A stretch of DNA of 64,000 nucleotides from Dysgonomonas sp. UBA5412 (GCA_002409595.1 DHNQ01000008.1:24101-88100), one strand, 5' to 3'; shown: positions 36,455-45,615, numbered from the stretch's first letter. Made by a program: numbers and translations. Notes: a model not told the origin generated them from the letters alone.

Positions 36455-37588
36455 ATGAAAAAAAATTTATTGAAATGTGTATTTTTTACCATGTTGTCTC
36501 TCACTTTGTTCTCTTGTAGTGACGACGATAAAGATAATGTTATTCCGTTTGATTTCGACATCTCAAATACAGGCTTATATGTATTAAACTCCGGTAGCAA
36601 AGGAGCTAATATCTCTGCAACGCTTATTTATTTTGATGCAAACAAAAACAATTCTCAATCAGTAAAAGATGTTTTTAAAAACCAAAATGGAATTGAATTG
36701 GGATATGGAGGACAAGATATGGTTGTATATGGCTCCAAAATGTATATAACTGTAACTCAATCAAACTGTATCTATGTAACAGACAAAAAAGGAAAACTAC
36801 TCAAATACAGCGATGGTTCGGCAGCTGTAATCAAACCTTTGAATAGTAGCAACCAACCTCAACAGCCTCGCTCAGCAATAGCTCATAGCGGCAATGTGTA
36901 TGTAAGCACATACGATGGTGATATCTTACGCATAGATACAACTTCGATGATTATTGATAAACAAGTAGCAACTGGAGGAACATATCCGGAAGAGGTAACC
37001 ATAGTTAACAATAAACTATATACAGTAATATCCGATTATATGGGTAAGGGAACCGGAAAAAATGTATCTGTTATCAATTTGGCATCATTTACTAAAGAAT
37101 CGGACATACCCGTAGTTGTAAATCCTACAAAAATAGCAAGTGATAAAAATGGTAATATCTATGTAATATCCAGTGGAAATTATACAGATATTCCATCAGC
37201 TCTTCAAAAAATAGCAGCAGGCACTTCGACTTCAACAACATTAGGAACTGATGTAGCTACAAATATGGAAGTAGCGGGAGATAAGCTATTATTAATGAAA
37301 GAGGTATATGACTTCGAAACAAAAAAGAGTACCACAGCTTTATCTTATTATGACATAAAAACAAACAAAATTGTAGACAAATCATTTGTGGAAGAAGGCA
37401 AAGCCGATCTAAGTAATACCTATAATATAACAGTAGATCCTGCAACAAATAATATTTACCTTGCAACTTCCGACTATAAAAATGAAGGAAGCATGCACAT
37501 CTTTGACGGATACGGAAAATATATTCAATCATTCAAAACCGGAGGTATAAATCCGATGGGTGCATACTTCGTTACGGGAACAAAATAA
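36455..37588 (+). CDS. btuG: surface cobalamin-binding lipoprotein BtuG
   Basis: The protein has 377 aa. The lipobox is TLFSCS, followed by an acidic 'DDDKD' stretch typical of surface-exported Bacteroidetes lipoproteins. The mature part is a beta-propeller of YncE/DUF5074 type with repeats such as 'GGQDMVVYGSKMYITVTQSN', 'SAIAHSGNVYVSTYDG' and 'DPATNNIYLATSD'. In Bacteroides thetaiotaomicron, BtuG caps BtuB and captures B12 with extremely high affinity. The gene is 75 bases downstream of btuB and shares its riboswitch. Confidence 0.9.
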   Translation: MKKNLLKCVFFTMLSLTLFSCSDDDKDNVIPFDFDISNTGLYVLNSGSKGANISATLIYFDANKNNSQSVKDVFKNQNGIELGYGGQDMVVYGSKMYITVTQSNCIYVTDKKGKLLKYSDGSAAVIKPLNSSNQPQQPRSAIAHSGNVYVSTYDGDILRIDTTSMIIDKQVATGGTYPEEVTIVNNKLYTVISDYMGKGTGKNVSVINLASFTKESDIPVVVNPTKIASDKNGNIYVISSGNYTDIPSALQKIAAGTSTSTTLGTDVATNMEVAGDKLLLMKEVYDFETKKSTTALSYYDIKTNKIVDKSFVEEGKADLSNTYNITVDPATNNIYLATSDYKNEGSMHIFDGYGKYIQSFKTGGINPMGAYFVTGTK

Positions 37589-37597
37589 TAACCTCAG

Positions 37598-38728
37598 ATG
37601 AAGATCAATATTTCATTACTTATATCGCTTATAATTCTTCTTTGCGGCTGTAACAATCACAAGCCTGCTGACAAGAATAACGCAAAATCTGATGGAGAGT
37701 ATAAAGTATACTATGCCAAAGGTTTTACGGTAGATAAGTATGACAAATATACAACGGTATCGGTACGTGACCCTTGGGATACAACACGTCTATTGCAAAC
37801 ATATATACTTGTGGATAAGGACAAAGATTTACCGACAGATTTGCCTAAAGGTACATTAGTGAGAGTTCCTCTAACATCGGTTGCAACTTATTCCACAATT
37901 CACTGTTCGACGTTAAACGAACTGAATGCAATAAATATTATCAAAGGAGTCTGCGAACCTCAATACATAAAGTTGCCTAATATACAAGAGGGCATCCGGA
38001 ATGGTTCTATCATCGACTTGGGCATGGCAAGCAAACCTGACACCGAAAAGCTGATTATGCTTAGTCCCGAAGCCATATTTGCTACACCTATACAAGGATG
38101 GACATACGGTAGTATAGAAAAAACGGGAATTTCTATTTTGGAAACGCCCGACTATACAGAGTCTCATCCCTTAGGTCGTGCAGAATGGATTCGTTTCTAC
38201 TCACTTTTTATCGGGAAGGAGCAACTGGCTGACTCTTTGTTTGCAATAACAAGAAAGAGCTACAATGACATTAAGGATGCAGTAGCTAAAACGGACTCTC
38301 GTCCATCCGTACTTACTGATATTCGTTATCAGGGAAAATGGAATATGCCCGGAGGAAAAAGTTTTATGGCAAATATGCTGTCTGATGCCGGAGCATCATA
38401 CCCTTGGGCTGATGATAATTCTACAACTTATATGCCTTTGTCGTTCGAATCGGTATTAGATAAAGCCGGAGAAGCTGATTTCTGGTTGATCAAATATAAT
38501 TGGCCTAAAGACATGGTATATAAAAGTTTGGAAAAAGAATATAAGCCTTATGCTTACTTCAAATCTTTTAAAGAAAAAAATATATTTGGATGCAATACAG
38601 CATATTCCAGCTATTATGAGGATCTACCTATTCATCCCGATTATATATTAAAAGACTTGGCATATATATTCCACCCTGAACTATTTCCTAATTATTCGCC
38701 TAAATATTATACAAGAATCAGTGAATAA
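37598..38728 (+). CDS. btuF: BtuF-like cobalamin ABC transporter substrate-binding lipoprotein
   Basis: The protein has 376 aa with a lipobox LLCGC (Cys17). The two-lobed periplasmic-binding fold of the BtuF/FhuD class is indicated by 'VRVPLTSVATYSTIHCSTLNEL', 'DLGMASKPDTEKLIMLSPEAIFAT', 'HPLGRAEWIRFYSLFIGKE' and 'SVLDKAGEADFWLI'. It hands B12 from BtuB to the inner-membrane importer. The gene starts 9 bases after btuG and ends the operon. BtuC and BtuD are not in the window. A siderophore or heme ligand is less likely given the riboswitch. Confidence 0.88.
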   Translation: MKINISLLISLIILLCGCNNHKPADKNNAKSDGEYKVYYAKGFTVDKYDKYTTVSVRDPWDTTRLLQTYILVDKDKDLPTDLPKGTLVRVPLTSVATYSTIHCSTLNELNAINIIKGVCEPQYIKLPNIQEGIRNGSIIDLGMASKPDTEKLIMLSPEAIFATPIQGWTYGSIEKTGISILETPDYTESHPLGRAEWIRFYSLFIGKEQLADSLFAITRKSYNDIKDAVAKTDSRPSVLTDIRYQGKWNMPGGKSFMANMLSDAGASYPWADDNSTTYMPLSFESVLDKAGEADFWLIKYNWPKDMVYKSLEKEYKPYAYFKSFKEKNIFGCNTAYSSYYEDLPIHPDYILKDLAYIFHPELFPNYSPKYYTRISE

Positions 38729-38750
38729 TAAGTAATAAATATCCATAAAT

Positions 38751-38786
38751 AAAAAAGTCCTTAGAAAATTATCTAAGGACTTTTTA
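38751..38786 (+). terminator. rho-independent terminator, bidirectional
   Basis: AAGTCCTTAGA and TCTAAGGACTT pair around a short A/T loop, with A-run and T-run flanks, between btuF and the convergent hydrolase gene. Confidence 0.85.
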
Positions 38787-38805
38787 TATTCAAGAGGTTA
38801 GCCTT

Positions 38806-39447
38806 CTAATATATATGTACTATATCAATCGCATCAGAACGCGACATGGCTCCGGGATTAATACCCGGTTCACCCTCAGGAATCGGTAAATTGAACCGAG
38901 CAAAGTACCTTTTCCACCCTTCGGTTATCTCGCCGGTATCGGGAGACTTGAATGTCATTTCATTAAGAAGAAAGACAGGTTGATTACAATTGGCTTTCAA
39001 TAAGATTTCGTACACAAACTCTGAACAATAATACTTATCATTACCCAATATAAATCCATCATCATACGCCTTCCCCATCAGGTTCAATCCAAGCAATAAT
39101 GCATCCGGAATAATAGGTCTATATATTTCTTTCAATCGCCCTACAACCGATTTAGGCACACAATTCTTATCTTTCGGAAAAAGGTATGACTCCAATGGAG
39201 TTTTAGAGACTACGGGATGAATAGCTTCTAAAACATAAATACTATCATTATCATCGACATAAACAATGCCAACATGTGTGAATTGATAATTTTCAAGACT
39301 ATTCGTAACAGCCTTTATTGTATTATCCGTGTTGCCACTACAATCTTCCTGAAAGATCAAATCACCGGATTGAAGTTCAAATTCTTTTATCTGAGCCTGC
39401 ATAGAAAAGCCATATAAAAAGAAAATAACTAAAAATAATTCTCTCAT
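38806..39447 (-). CDS. YiiX/YebB-like NlpC/P60 (permuted papain) hydrolase
   Basis: This 213-aa protein has a short signal peptide ending ...MQAQ. The fold is indicated by 'LQSGDLIFQEDCSG' (start of the domain), 'FTHVGIVYVDD' with the catalytic His, and 'DKYYCSEFVYEILL' with the nucleophile Cys in the YCSEFV motif. In the YiiX group these residues are circularly permuted. Periplasmic amidase or peptidase activity on cell-wall material is the general expectation. Only 4 bases separate it from the TonB receptor gene upstream, so it is in an operon with it, which is an unusual partnership. Confidence 0.88.
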   Translation of the reverse strand: MRELFLVIFFLYGFSMQAQIKEFELQSGDLIFQEDCSGNTDNTIKAVTNSLENYQFTHVGIVYVDDNDSIYVLEAIHPVVSKTPLESYLFPKDKNCVPKSVVGRLKEIYRPIIPDALLLGLNLMGKAYDDGFILGNDKYYCSEFVYEILLKANCNQPVFLLNEMTFKSPDTGEITEGWKRYFARFNLPIPEGEPGINPGAMSRSDAIDIVHIY

Positions 39448-39451
39448 ACGA

Positions 39452-41482
39452 TTATCTGAAAGTATAACTAATTCCTCCCATCAACCAAAATCCGGCTTGA
39501 GGGATATTACCTCGATCAAAATAATGAGTATCGTACAAATTATTAAAATTAAGGTTGAACACAATATCCTGATACTTATAATTGAGCTTTAGATCTAATG
39601 TAGAAAAAGCAGGATAATGCTCTATTGTTGACGCCTCCTCAACACCATGATATTTTTGAAATATGCCCATACGTTTTTGAAATCGGAAATACCATCCGGC
39701 TGACAAGCCTTTGTATATTTGATGATTAAACTTTGCAGAGAATTTATCTCTGAGATAGTTAAGTGAATACATAGAGATCATTTCACCCGTATCTCCATCC
39801 TGAAACATTCTGGTATAATCGAGCGAAAGGCTTGCTTGTTCACCCAAAGCAGGCAAAAGATCCTTCAAGCGAAAAGTAACACCTGCTTCAATACCTTTAG
39901 TATCTATTTTACTCATATTCCACGAAGTATAAGCTTTATCTTCGGGCTTCTCTTTTATCCAATCTATAATATCCCGTCCCCATTGCATAAAGCCAGTAAG
40001 ATAGGCACTAAAGAAAGTCGTTCTGTACTTTAATCCTAATTCTAAAGATTCCGATTTTTCAGGTTTTAAGTCATTTCGTCCCACATGGGTCGGAGCCTTA
40101 TAATACAGGTCTGTAAATGTAGGCATACGAGTCGATTTGCTCCAAGAAGAAGATATATTAAAATTATTTGACGGACGATAAGTTGCACTCACTGATGGAT
40201 AAAACCTATACTTACCATCTTCCAGAGTATTATGGTTCATCATCACACCTGCCGACAATACAAACTTCTCTATGCTATAAGTATGCTCCAACGATACGCT
40301 GGCATTCGTACGATCATCATATTTTGTGTATTTTCGATGAGGCTCTACCATTGGCAAGCCCAAATTAGAACTCATTATATCTTCACGTCGCAATTCTCCT
40401 CCCAAATTTGTGTTCCCCAATTTAGAATGATAAGAAAATATAAGATTAGCTCCGTAAGTATCATTCCGATGATAGTTTCGCCCAAAAGTATCGTCTTTTA
40501 TCAGATCAAACTGGTCGTGATGTCTATTCCAATAAATAATTGGTATTACTTTAAGTTGCGAGCCAAATTCTCCCTTCACCGACCCCATATATGAGCTTGT
40601 ACGTTCATACTGATTGGGATATGCAGCGGAATAGAAAGTATTTGCACCGTATTTTTTGTCATTATAGCCCAATTGGAAATCTATCTTAGATTCGTTCTTC
40701 AGGCGTAAACGTGTTTGCCACAACACATTATATATATCATAATCGCTATTAGCGATATATCCGGCAGAAGAATTAGACCCTACCGAAAGGCTATTTACTG
40801 CAATACCTGTCTGGGCAACACCACGCACTTCAATGCCACGAAGCTTGTGCATACCTGCTTCAACATTAGCATATGCCTTATAGTCTGTACTTTTCTTTGT
40901 AATAATATTGATTCCTCCCGAAAATGCACTCGAACCATAGATTAAAGCAGAAGGACCGCTCATTATCTCGATGCGCTCTATATCGGAAAGATTGATTGGA
41001 ATATCTAAACTATAATGTCCTGTGTGAGGATTAGAAAGATTGACTCCGTTGAGGAGTATTGCGTTTTGGTCGAACGACCCTCCGCGAATAGAAATATCTG
41101 CCTGTACACCATGTCCACCTCTTTGGACAACATCTATGTTGGCGGCATAGACTAACAAATCTTGAATACTCTGAACGGGCGCCTGCTCAATCTGTTCTTT
41201 TGTTATAACTGTAACCAATTTGGCAACTTGATTAATCGGGGTCTCTACACGCGAGGCGGTCACCATAACCTCTTCCAGCTCCTTCTCCAGTACCTTTTGT
41301 TGTTGTTCGCCACCATCTGCCGTTTGCGCACTTACTGCAGATACACTAAGAAAAGCAATTGCACAACCTCTTACTACACCAATGTTTACAACCTTGTGCA
41401 TACTATTAAATGCACTATAGGCTTTTCGGGCAAACCGCTTGAAACGATAAGCTCTTTGTTCTTGAAAATGTTTTTGATTCAT
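39452..41482 (-). CDS. TonB-dependent receptor with extended signal peptide
   Basis: This 676-aa protein is read from ATG 41482, chosen because a -7 box lies at 41520 and the upstream frame (to 41554) crosses it. The signal region is unusually long, about 53 residues. A basic 'YRFKRFARKAYSAFNSMHK' segment precedes the hydrophobic core, which ends ...AVSAQ. The plug has 'EEVMVTASRVETPINQVAKLV' as TonB box, 'SIQDLLVYAANIDVVQRGGHG', 'SIRGGSFDQNAILLNGV' and 'SSAFSGGINII'. The barrel ends in ...GISYTFR. Similar leaders occur on cobalamin-type receptors of Bacteroides as I recall them, but no riboswitch is seen here and the substrate is unknown. Confidence 0.9.
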   Translation of the reverse strand: MNQKHFQEQRAYRFKRFARKAYSAFNSMHKVVNIGVVRGCAIAFLSVSAVSAQTADGGEQQQKVLEKELEEVMVTASRVETPINQVAKLVTVITKEQIEQAPVQSIQDLLVYAANIDVVQRGGHGVQADISIRGGSFDQNAILLNGVNLSNPHTGHYSLDIPINLSDIERIEIMSGPSALIYGSSAFSGGINIITKKSTDYKAYANVEAGMHKLRGIEVRGVAQTGIAVNSLSVGSNSSAGYIANSDYDIYNVLWQTRLRLKNESKIDFQLGYNDKKYGANTFYSAAYPNQYERTSSYMGSVKGEFGSQLKVIPIIYWNRHHDQFDLIKDDTFGRNYHRNDTYGANLIFSYHSKLGNTNLGGELRREDIMSSNLGLPMVEPHRKYTKYDDRTNASVSLEHTYSIEKFVLSAGVMMNHNTLEDGKYRFYPSVSATYRPSNNFNISSSWSKSTRMPTFTDLYYKAPTHVGRNDLKPEKSESLELGLKYRTTFFSAYLTGFMQWGRDIIDWIKEKPEDKAYTSWNMSKIDTKGIEAGVTFRLKDLLPALGEQASLSLDYTRMFQDGDTGEMISMYSLNYLRDKFSAKFNHQIYKGLSAGWYFRFQKRMGIFQKYHGVEEASTIEHYPAFSTLDLKLNYKYQDIVFNLNFNNLYDTHYFDRGNIPQAGFWLMGGISYTFR

Positions 41483-41519
41483 TTTTCTTGAATTTGTTAA
41501 TAAAATAAAATTGTCGGGA

Positions 41520-41527
41520 CAAAAGTA
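41520..41527 (-). promoter_or_regulatory. -7 promoter element for the receptor-hydrolase operon
   Basis: The minus strand reads TACTTTTG, an exact match, 37 bases before the ATG at 41482. Confidence 0.55.
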
Positions 41528-41562
41528 ATTATTATTTACAAGTTGGACTAACAATCAAATAT

Positions 41563-41606
41563 AAAAAGTAGCCCGTAAAACAATTGTCTTACGGGCTGCT
41601 TTTTAT
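41563..41606 (-). terminator. rho-independent terminator for the lipoprotein gene
   Basis: GTAGCCCGTAA and TTACGGGCTGC pair around an AT-rich loop, with T-runs on both strands. It ends the transcript of the lipoprotein gene (stop at 41618) just before the receptor promoter. Confidence 0.85.
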
Positions 41607-41617
41607 ATTATTGATCA

Positions 41618-42250
41618 TTACTTTTTATTGATTCGGCTCTCTAAAAACTTATCACGAGTAATTAAACAAATTGGAATATAAGTAGAATCTTTATTTCCGG
41701 CTTTATCCATACAAGCCACAAGAAGTTTATAATCTTCGCTTATTCTAATCAGCGTATCTCGTCTGTTTTCACCATAGGCAATCCCTTCTCTCCGCAAAGT
41801 ATCAGGCAATTGAATAAGTCTATTGCGGAATACATAAACATCTTTTTTATTGAATATGGATTCTCCCAATTTCACTATATTAAGAATAGAGTCGAGAGGA
41901 TCTGCTTTATTCGGATTAATATCTTTATAAGTGAGAGTATCTCCAACTTTAAATGTAGATAAACCGCCCTCATCTACAAAACGAGCCGAAATATACATCC
42001 ATTTGCCAATAATTACAGTATCTATCCTATTACTAGGATCAATTTTACTTCTGGATATGCTATCATTGAATTTCAAAGTCTTACGTTTGTTTGTAATCAG
42101 ATCAAAATACATTATTGTATCATTGAGATTTATACTGATCTCAGACATTACCGGTTTTTCATTCTCACTATTCTCTTCTTTAGCACACGAAGAGAAGTAA
42201 ATGGAAAAGAAACTCATCAGTGCGAAAATGAATATACAAAAAGTTCTCAT
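41618..42250 (-). CDS. hypothetical lipoprotein upstream of a TonB receptor
   Basis: The protein has 210 aa. The lipobox is IYFSSC (Cys22), followed by an acidic-rich 'KEENSENEK' start, a typical surface-export signal. The mature part is a beta-rich domain with 'LNDTIMYFDLITNKRKTLKFNDS', 'KWMYISARFVDEGGLSTFKVGD' and 'ACMDKAGNKDSTY'. The 'RFVDEGGLSTFKVGD...VACMDKAGNK' arrangement recalls DUF4625-type Ig-like lipoproteins. It precedes the TonB receptor but has its own terminator. A link to receptor function is possible but unproven. Confidence 0.7.
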   Translation of the reverse strand: MRTFCIFIFALMSFFSIYFSSCAKEENSENEKPVMSEISINLNDTIMYFDLITNKRKTLKFNDSISRSKIDPSNRIDTVIIGKWMYISARFVDEGGLSTFKVGDTLTYKDINPNKADPLDSILNIVKLGESIFNKKDVYVFRNRLIQLPDTLRREGIAYGENRRDTLIRISEDYKLLVACMDKAGNKDSTYIPICLITRDKFLESRINKK

Positions 42251-42431
42251 TATTCAGAGAGTTAAAAAATTAAAGCACACTACTAATCAATTGTTCGCAA
42301 ACTCATTGATTGAGTATATATTTCTAAATTATTTATCAGCTACGAAAATAATAAAAAAAGGACAGCATTCCTCAAATATTTCTTAATCGTCTACTTTTTT
42401 AGAAAAAAGTATTTTTTTTGAATAAAAAAGC

Positions 42432-42439
42432 TATCTTTG
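42432..42439 (+). promoter_or_regulatory. -7 promoter element for mgtE
   Basis: TATCTTTG is an exact match, 140 bases before the ATG at 42579 and immediately upstream of a strong hairpin. Confidence 0.6.
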
Positions 42440-42443
42440 CCCC

Positions 42444-42506
42444 GCGTTTCGCGAATGGGTGCAAGACGTTGATGATAACATCTGCTCCTATTCTTTATGA
42501 AAACGC
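42444..42506 (+). promoter_or_regulatory. structured 5' leader hairpin of mgtE
   Basis: Three nested pairings stack into one 63-base hairpin: GCGTTT (42444) with AAACGC (42501), GAATGGG (42453) with CCTATTC (42487), and GCAAGA (42461) with TCTGC (42481, one bulge). It sits at the very start of the expected transcript, before a cation transporter gene. No known M-box or ykoY motif is recognised. Confidence 0.55.
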
Positions 42507-42578
42507 TAGTTCATCCCAAAAACTCTTTTTACTATAAAGTTGTTTTTGTATTGTCACACCTAATAAAATATCTTATGG

Positions 42579-43970
42579 ATGAAGGAGACTATAGTACAAC
42601 TAACAGAACAAACAAGATCTCTAATTGATGTCGGCAATATCGCCGGACTAAAAGTATTTCTTGACGAATTAAACATTTCAGATGTCGAAGATCTTATCGA
42701 CGAATTACCTGAATACGCCCCGCTCTTTATTGATACGCTCAGTATAAACAGAGCTATAAACGTATTCCGTATATTAGATGCTCCTACTCAGGAGCGTATA
42801 ATAGATAAGCTATCGGTTAAGAAAATATCTGAAATAGTTAACGGACTTCCTCCTGATGACCGTACGTCATTCTTTGGCGAACTTAAAGATCAGGAGTTTC
42901 AACATCGGCTAATATCTTTACTCCCACCTGCGGAAAGGAAAGAAGTATTTACTCTCTTATCTTATCCTGAGGATAGTATAGGACGTCTGATGACACCCGA
43001 TTTTTTAGCCATATCGAAAGATTATTCTGTAGAAGAAGCTTTAGAGTATATACGGCAAAATGGAAAAAATACGGAGACAATAGATGTTATATACATTCTA
43101 GATGATAAGGGTGTATTGATAGATGACCTCCGTATAAAGGAATTGCTAATCAGTGATCCTCAGACTTCTATCAGCGACTTGATGGATGGACGACTTATTT
43201 ATCTTAGTGCGCAGGATCCTGTTGAAGAAGGAATTAAGATTTTCAAAATGAATAATCGGGTTGCCCTTCCTGTAATAGATTCAAAAGGAGTATTATTGGG
43301 TATTGTAACAATAGATGACATTTTGTGGGCTGCTGACGAAGAATATTCTGAAGATATGCAACGAATGGGGGGTACTTCTGCTTTGGACGAACCTTATCTG
43401 GATCTACCTATACACAAATTAATATGGAAACGTGCCGGATGGCTGATCATATTATTTGTAGGAGAGTTACTGACTGCCTCAGTTATGCAATATTACGAAG
43501 AGCAGTTGGCACAAATGATTGTTTTAGCAATGTTTCTACCACTGATGATATCCAGCGGAGGTAACAGTGGCTCGCAAGCATCTACATTAGTCATACAAGC
43601 AATGGCTACCGGAGAGGTTAAATTAAAAGATTGGTGGATTGTTTTCCGTCGCGAAATAATATCCGGTTTCAGCCTTGGTATTATACTTGGAGCCATCGGA
43701 TTTTTACGCATCACAATATGGCATCTCATATTTCCAGATCTCTATGGAGAGCATTGGGTCTTGGTTGGCATGACAGTCTCGTTTGCCCTTATCGGAATTG
43801 TTTTATGGGGTTCTTTAATAGGTTCTATGCTTCCGTTTATACTAAGAAAATTCGGAGCCGATCCGGCAACATCATCAGCTCCTTTTGTTGCAACAATTGT
43901 AGATGTTACCGGACTAATGATATATCTTACTATTGCCAGTTGGATATTCGGACCGTTGCTAAATAGCTAA
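42579..43970 (+). CDS. mgtE: magnesium transporter MgtE
   Basis: The protein has 463 aa. Domain order is an N-terminal helical MgtE_N domain (residues 1-130, 'DVEDLIDELPEYAPLFIDTLS'), a pair of CBS domains (about 135-255) with 'LMDGRLIYLSAQDPVEEGIKIF', and a five-helix membrane part from about 290. The membrane part carries 'RAGWLIILFVGELLTASVM' and the conserved 'ISSGGNSGSQASTLVIQ' that lines the ion path. 'GADPATSSAPFVATIVDVTGLMIYL' is the last signature. The ATG at 42579 is preferred over one 4 bases upstream in another frame. It carries Mg2+ into the cytoplasm, gated by Mg2+ binding. Confidence 0.96.
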   Translation: MKETIVQLTEQTRSLIDVGNIAGLKVFLDELNISDVEDLIDELPEYAPLFIDTLSINRAINVFRILDAPTQERIIDKLSVKKISEIVNGLPPDDRTSFFGELKDQEFQHRLISLLPPAERKEVFTLLSYPEDSIGRLMTPDFLAISKDYSVEEALEYIRQNGKNTETIDVIYILDDKGVLIDDLRIKELLISDPQTSISDLMDGRLIYLSAQDPVEEGIKIFKMNNRVALPVIDSKGVLLGIVTIDDILWAADEEYSEDMQRMGGTSALDEPYLDLPIHKLIWKRAGWLIILFVGELLTASVMQYYEEQLAQMIVLAMFLPLMISSGGNSGSQASTLVIQAMATGEVKLKDWWIVFRREIISGFSLGIILGAIGFLRITIWHLIFPDLYGEHWVLVGMTVSFALIGIVLWGSLIGSMLPFILRKFGADPATSSAPFVATIVDVTGLMIYLTIASWIFGPLLNS

Positions 43971-44000
43971 TAAAGAAATCAATCGTACAATATTATATTA

Positions 44001-44036
44001 ATCAGTAGTATCTAATTATGATACTACTGATTTTTT
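44001..44036 (+). terminator. rho-independent terminator of mgtE
   Basis: ATCAGTAGTATC and GATACTACTGAT pair around a TAATTAT loop, followed by a T-run. It overlaps the stop region of the convergent dehydrogenase gene (44024). Confidence 0.85.
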
Positions 44037-45592
44037 ATTTGCATTTTCTGAGCTAGGGCCTCAGCGCTACGTTCACCATCCATTGCTGCAGATACGATTC
44101 CACCTGCATATCCTGCACCTTCGCCACAAGGATACAAGCCCTCAATTTCGATATGCTGCATAGATTCCCTATCTCGTATAATACGAACGGGTGAAGATGT
44201 ACGACTCTCTACTCCGAGCAGAATTGCATCGTTAGTAAGATATCCTTTATAACTTTTACCTATTTTGACAAATGCCTCTTGCAAACGGGTAGCTACAAAT
44301 TGAGGCATCCATTGGTGCATAGGTGAGGAAACTACACCGGGAGAGTATGATGTACGAGGCAAAGATGTACTGAGTTTTCCATTTACGAAATCATATAATC
44401 TTTGTGCGGGGGCAACCTGAGTTTTACCACCATGTAGCCATGCTAGTTCTTCCAAGTCTTCTACAAACTTTAGCAAAGCTAATTCTTCATATTTACTATA
44501 TTCAGGAAAGTCCTCAGGATGAATTTCTACTACAACACCGGAGTTAGACCAACGCGAACCTCTATTGGATGGAGACATGCCGTTTACAACAACTTGTTTT
44601 GGTCCACTGGCTGAGGGTACAATTGTACCTCCGGGACACATACAAAAAGAATATACTCCGCGACCTCCGGCTTGTACAACAAAGCTATATTCTGCAGCTG
44701 GAAGATATTCACCTCGACCTTCCTGACAATGATATTGTATCTGATCTATCAGATGGGAAGAATGTTCGACCCGAAAACCAACAGCAAGACCTTTTGCTTC
44801 TATCTTTATCTTCTGATCATGCAACATATAATATACGTCTCGTGCAGAATGTCCTGTCGCAAGAATTACCGGGCCATAAAAAGTTTTTCCATTGTGGGTT
44901 TCTATGCCTTTTACAATCTGATTTTCGAGAAGTAACTTATCCATTCGGGTCTGAAAATGAACTTCTCCTCCCGAAAGAATAATCTGTACCCTCATCTTTT
45001 CTATTATTCCGGGCAATTTATCTGTTCCTATATGTGGGTGTGCATCGACTAAAATAGAGGCATCTGCTCCATGTTGACAAAAGACATTAAGAATCTTTTC
45101 TATATTTCCCCGTTTCTTGCTCCGCGTATAGAGTTTACCGTCAGAGTATGCTCCTGCACCTCCCTCTCCGAAACAATAATTGGACTCGGGGTTTACAAGA
45201 TGCTCTCTATTCATAAGGGCTGTGTCGCGCTTACGATCTCTCACGTTTTTACCTCGTTCTATAACAATAGGTCTTACTCCTAATTCTATCAATCGTAGAG
45301 CGGCAAACAGACCAGCCGGACCTGCTCCAACAACAATAGCCTCAGGAGCATCTTTTACATTGGGATAGTAGGTAGTAGTAAATTCCGGATCAGATTCTAT
45401 TTCATCGACATAAGCTCTTACTCTTAAGTTAACAAATATATTGCGTTGGCGAGCATCGATAGAACGTCGGAGGATACGTATAGAATTTATATTTTTGACC
45501 GGTATACCTGAATGACCAGAGAATATATTCTTGATTTTTTCTATATCTGACGCCTGCTCTGGCGTAATGCGTAAGTCTAAATCTTTTTGCAT
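44024..45592 (-). CDS. FAD-dependent dehydrogenase (NAD-utilising, BaiN/YhiN-unlike)
   Basis: The protein is 522 aa from ATG 45592. The frame continues to 45676, but the -7 box at 45616 makes the shorter form more likely. The N-terminal 80 residues form a small domain ('DLRITPEQASDIEKIKNIF'). The dinucleotide-binding motif 'EAIVVGAGPAGLFAALRLIELG' starts near residue 84 and 'VIERGKNVRDRK' follows. 'NYCFGEGGAGAYSDGKLYTR', 'VILATGHSARDVYYML' and 'GLYPCGEGAGYAGGIVSAAMDG' complete the FAD fold. The product class is widespread in Bacteroidetes with no established substrate. Confidence 0.85.
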   Translation of the reverse strand: MQKDLDLRITPEQASDIEKIKNIFSGHSGIPVKNINSIRILRRSIDARQRNIFVNLRVRAYVDEIESDPEFTTTYYPNVKDAPEAIVVGAGPAGLFAALRLIELGVRPIVIERGKNVRDRKRDTALMNREHLVNPESNYCFGEGGAGAYSDGKLYTRSKKRGNIEKILNVFCQHGADASILVDAHPHIGTDKLPGIIEKMRVQIILSGGEVHFQTRMDKLLLENQIVKGIETHNGKTFYGPVILATGHSARDVYYMLHDQKIKIEAKGLAVGFRVEHSSHLIDQIQYHCQEGRGEYLPAAEYSFVVQAGGRGVYSFCMCPGGTIVPSASGPKQVVVNGMSPSNRGSRWSNSGVVVEIHPEDFPEYSKYEELALLKFVEDLEELAWLHGGKTQVAPAQRLYDFVNGKLSTSLPRTSYSPGVVSSPMHQWMPQFVATRLQEAFVKIGKSYKGYLTNDAILLGVESRTSSPVRIIRDRESMQHIEIEGLYPCGEGAGYAGGIVSAAMDGERSAEALAQKMQIKNQ

Positions 45593-45615
45593 GAATATTT
45601 TTTTATTTTCAGGTA

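Noticed and set aside
42444..42506. Mg2+-sensing M-box or ykoY riboswitch upstream of mgtE
   Set aside because: The conserved core strings of those classes are absent. Only an uncharacterised structured leader is claimed.
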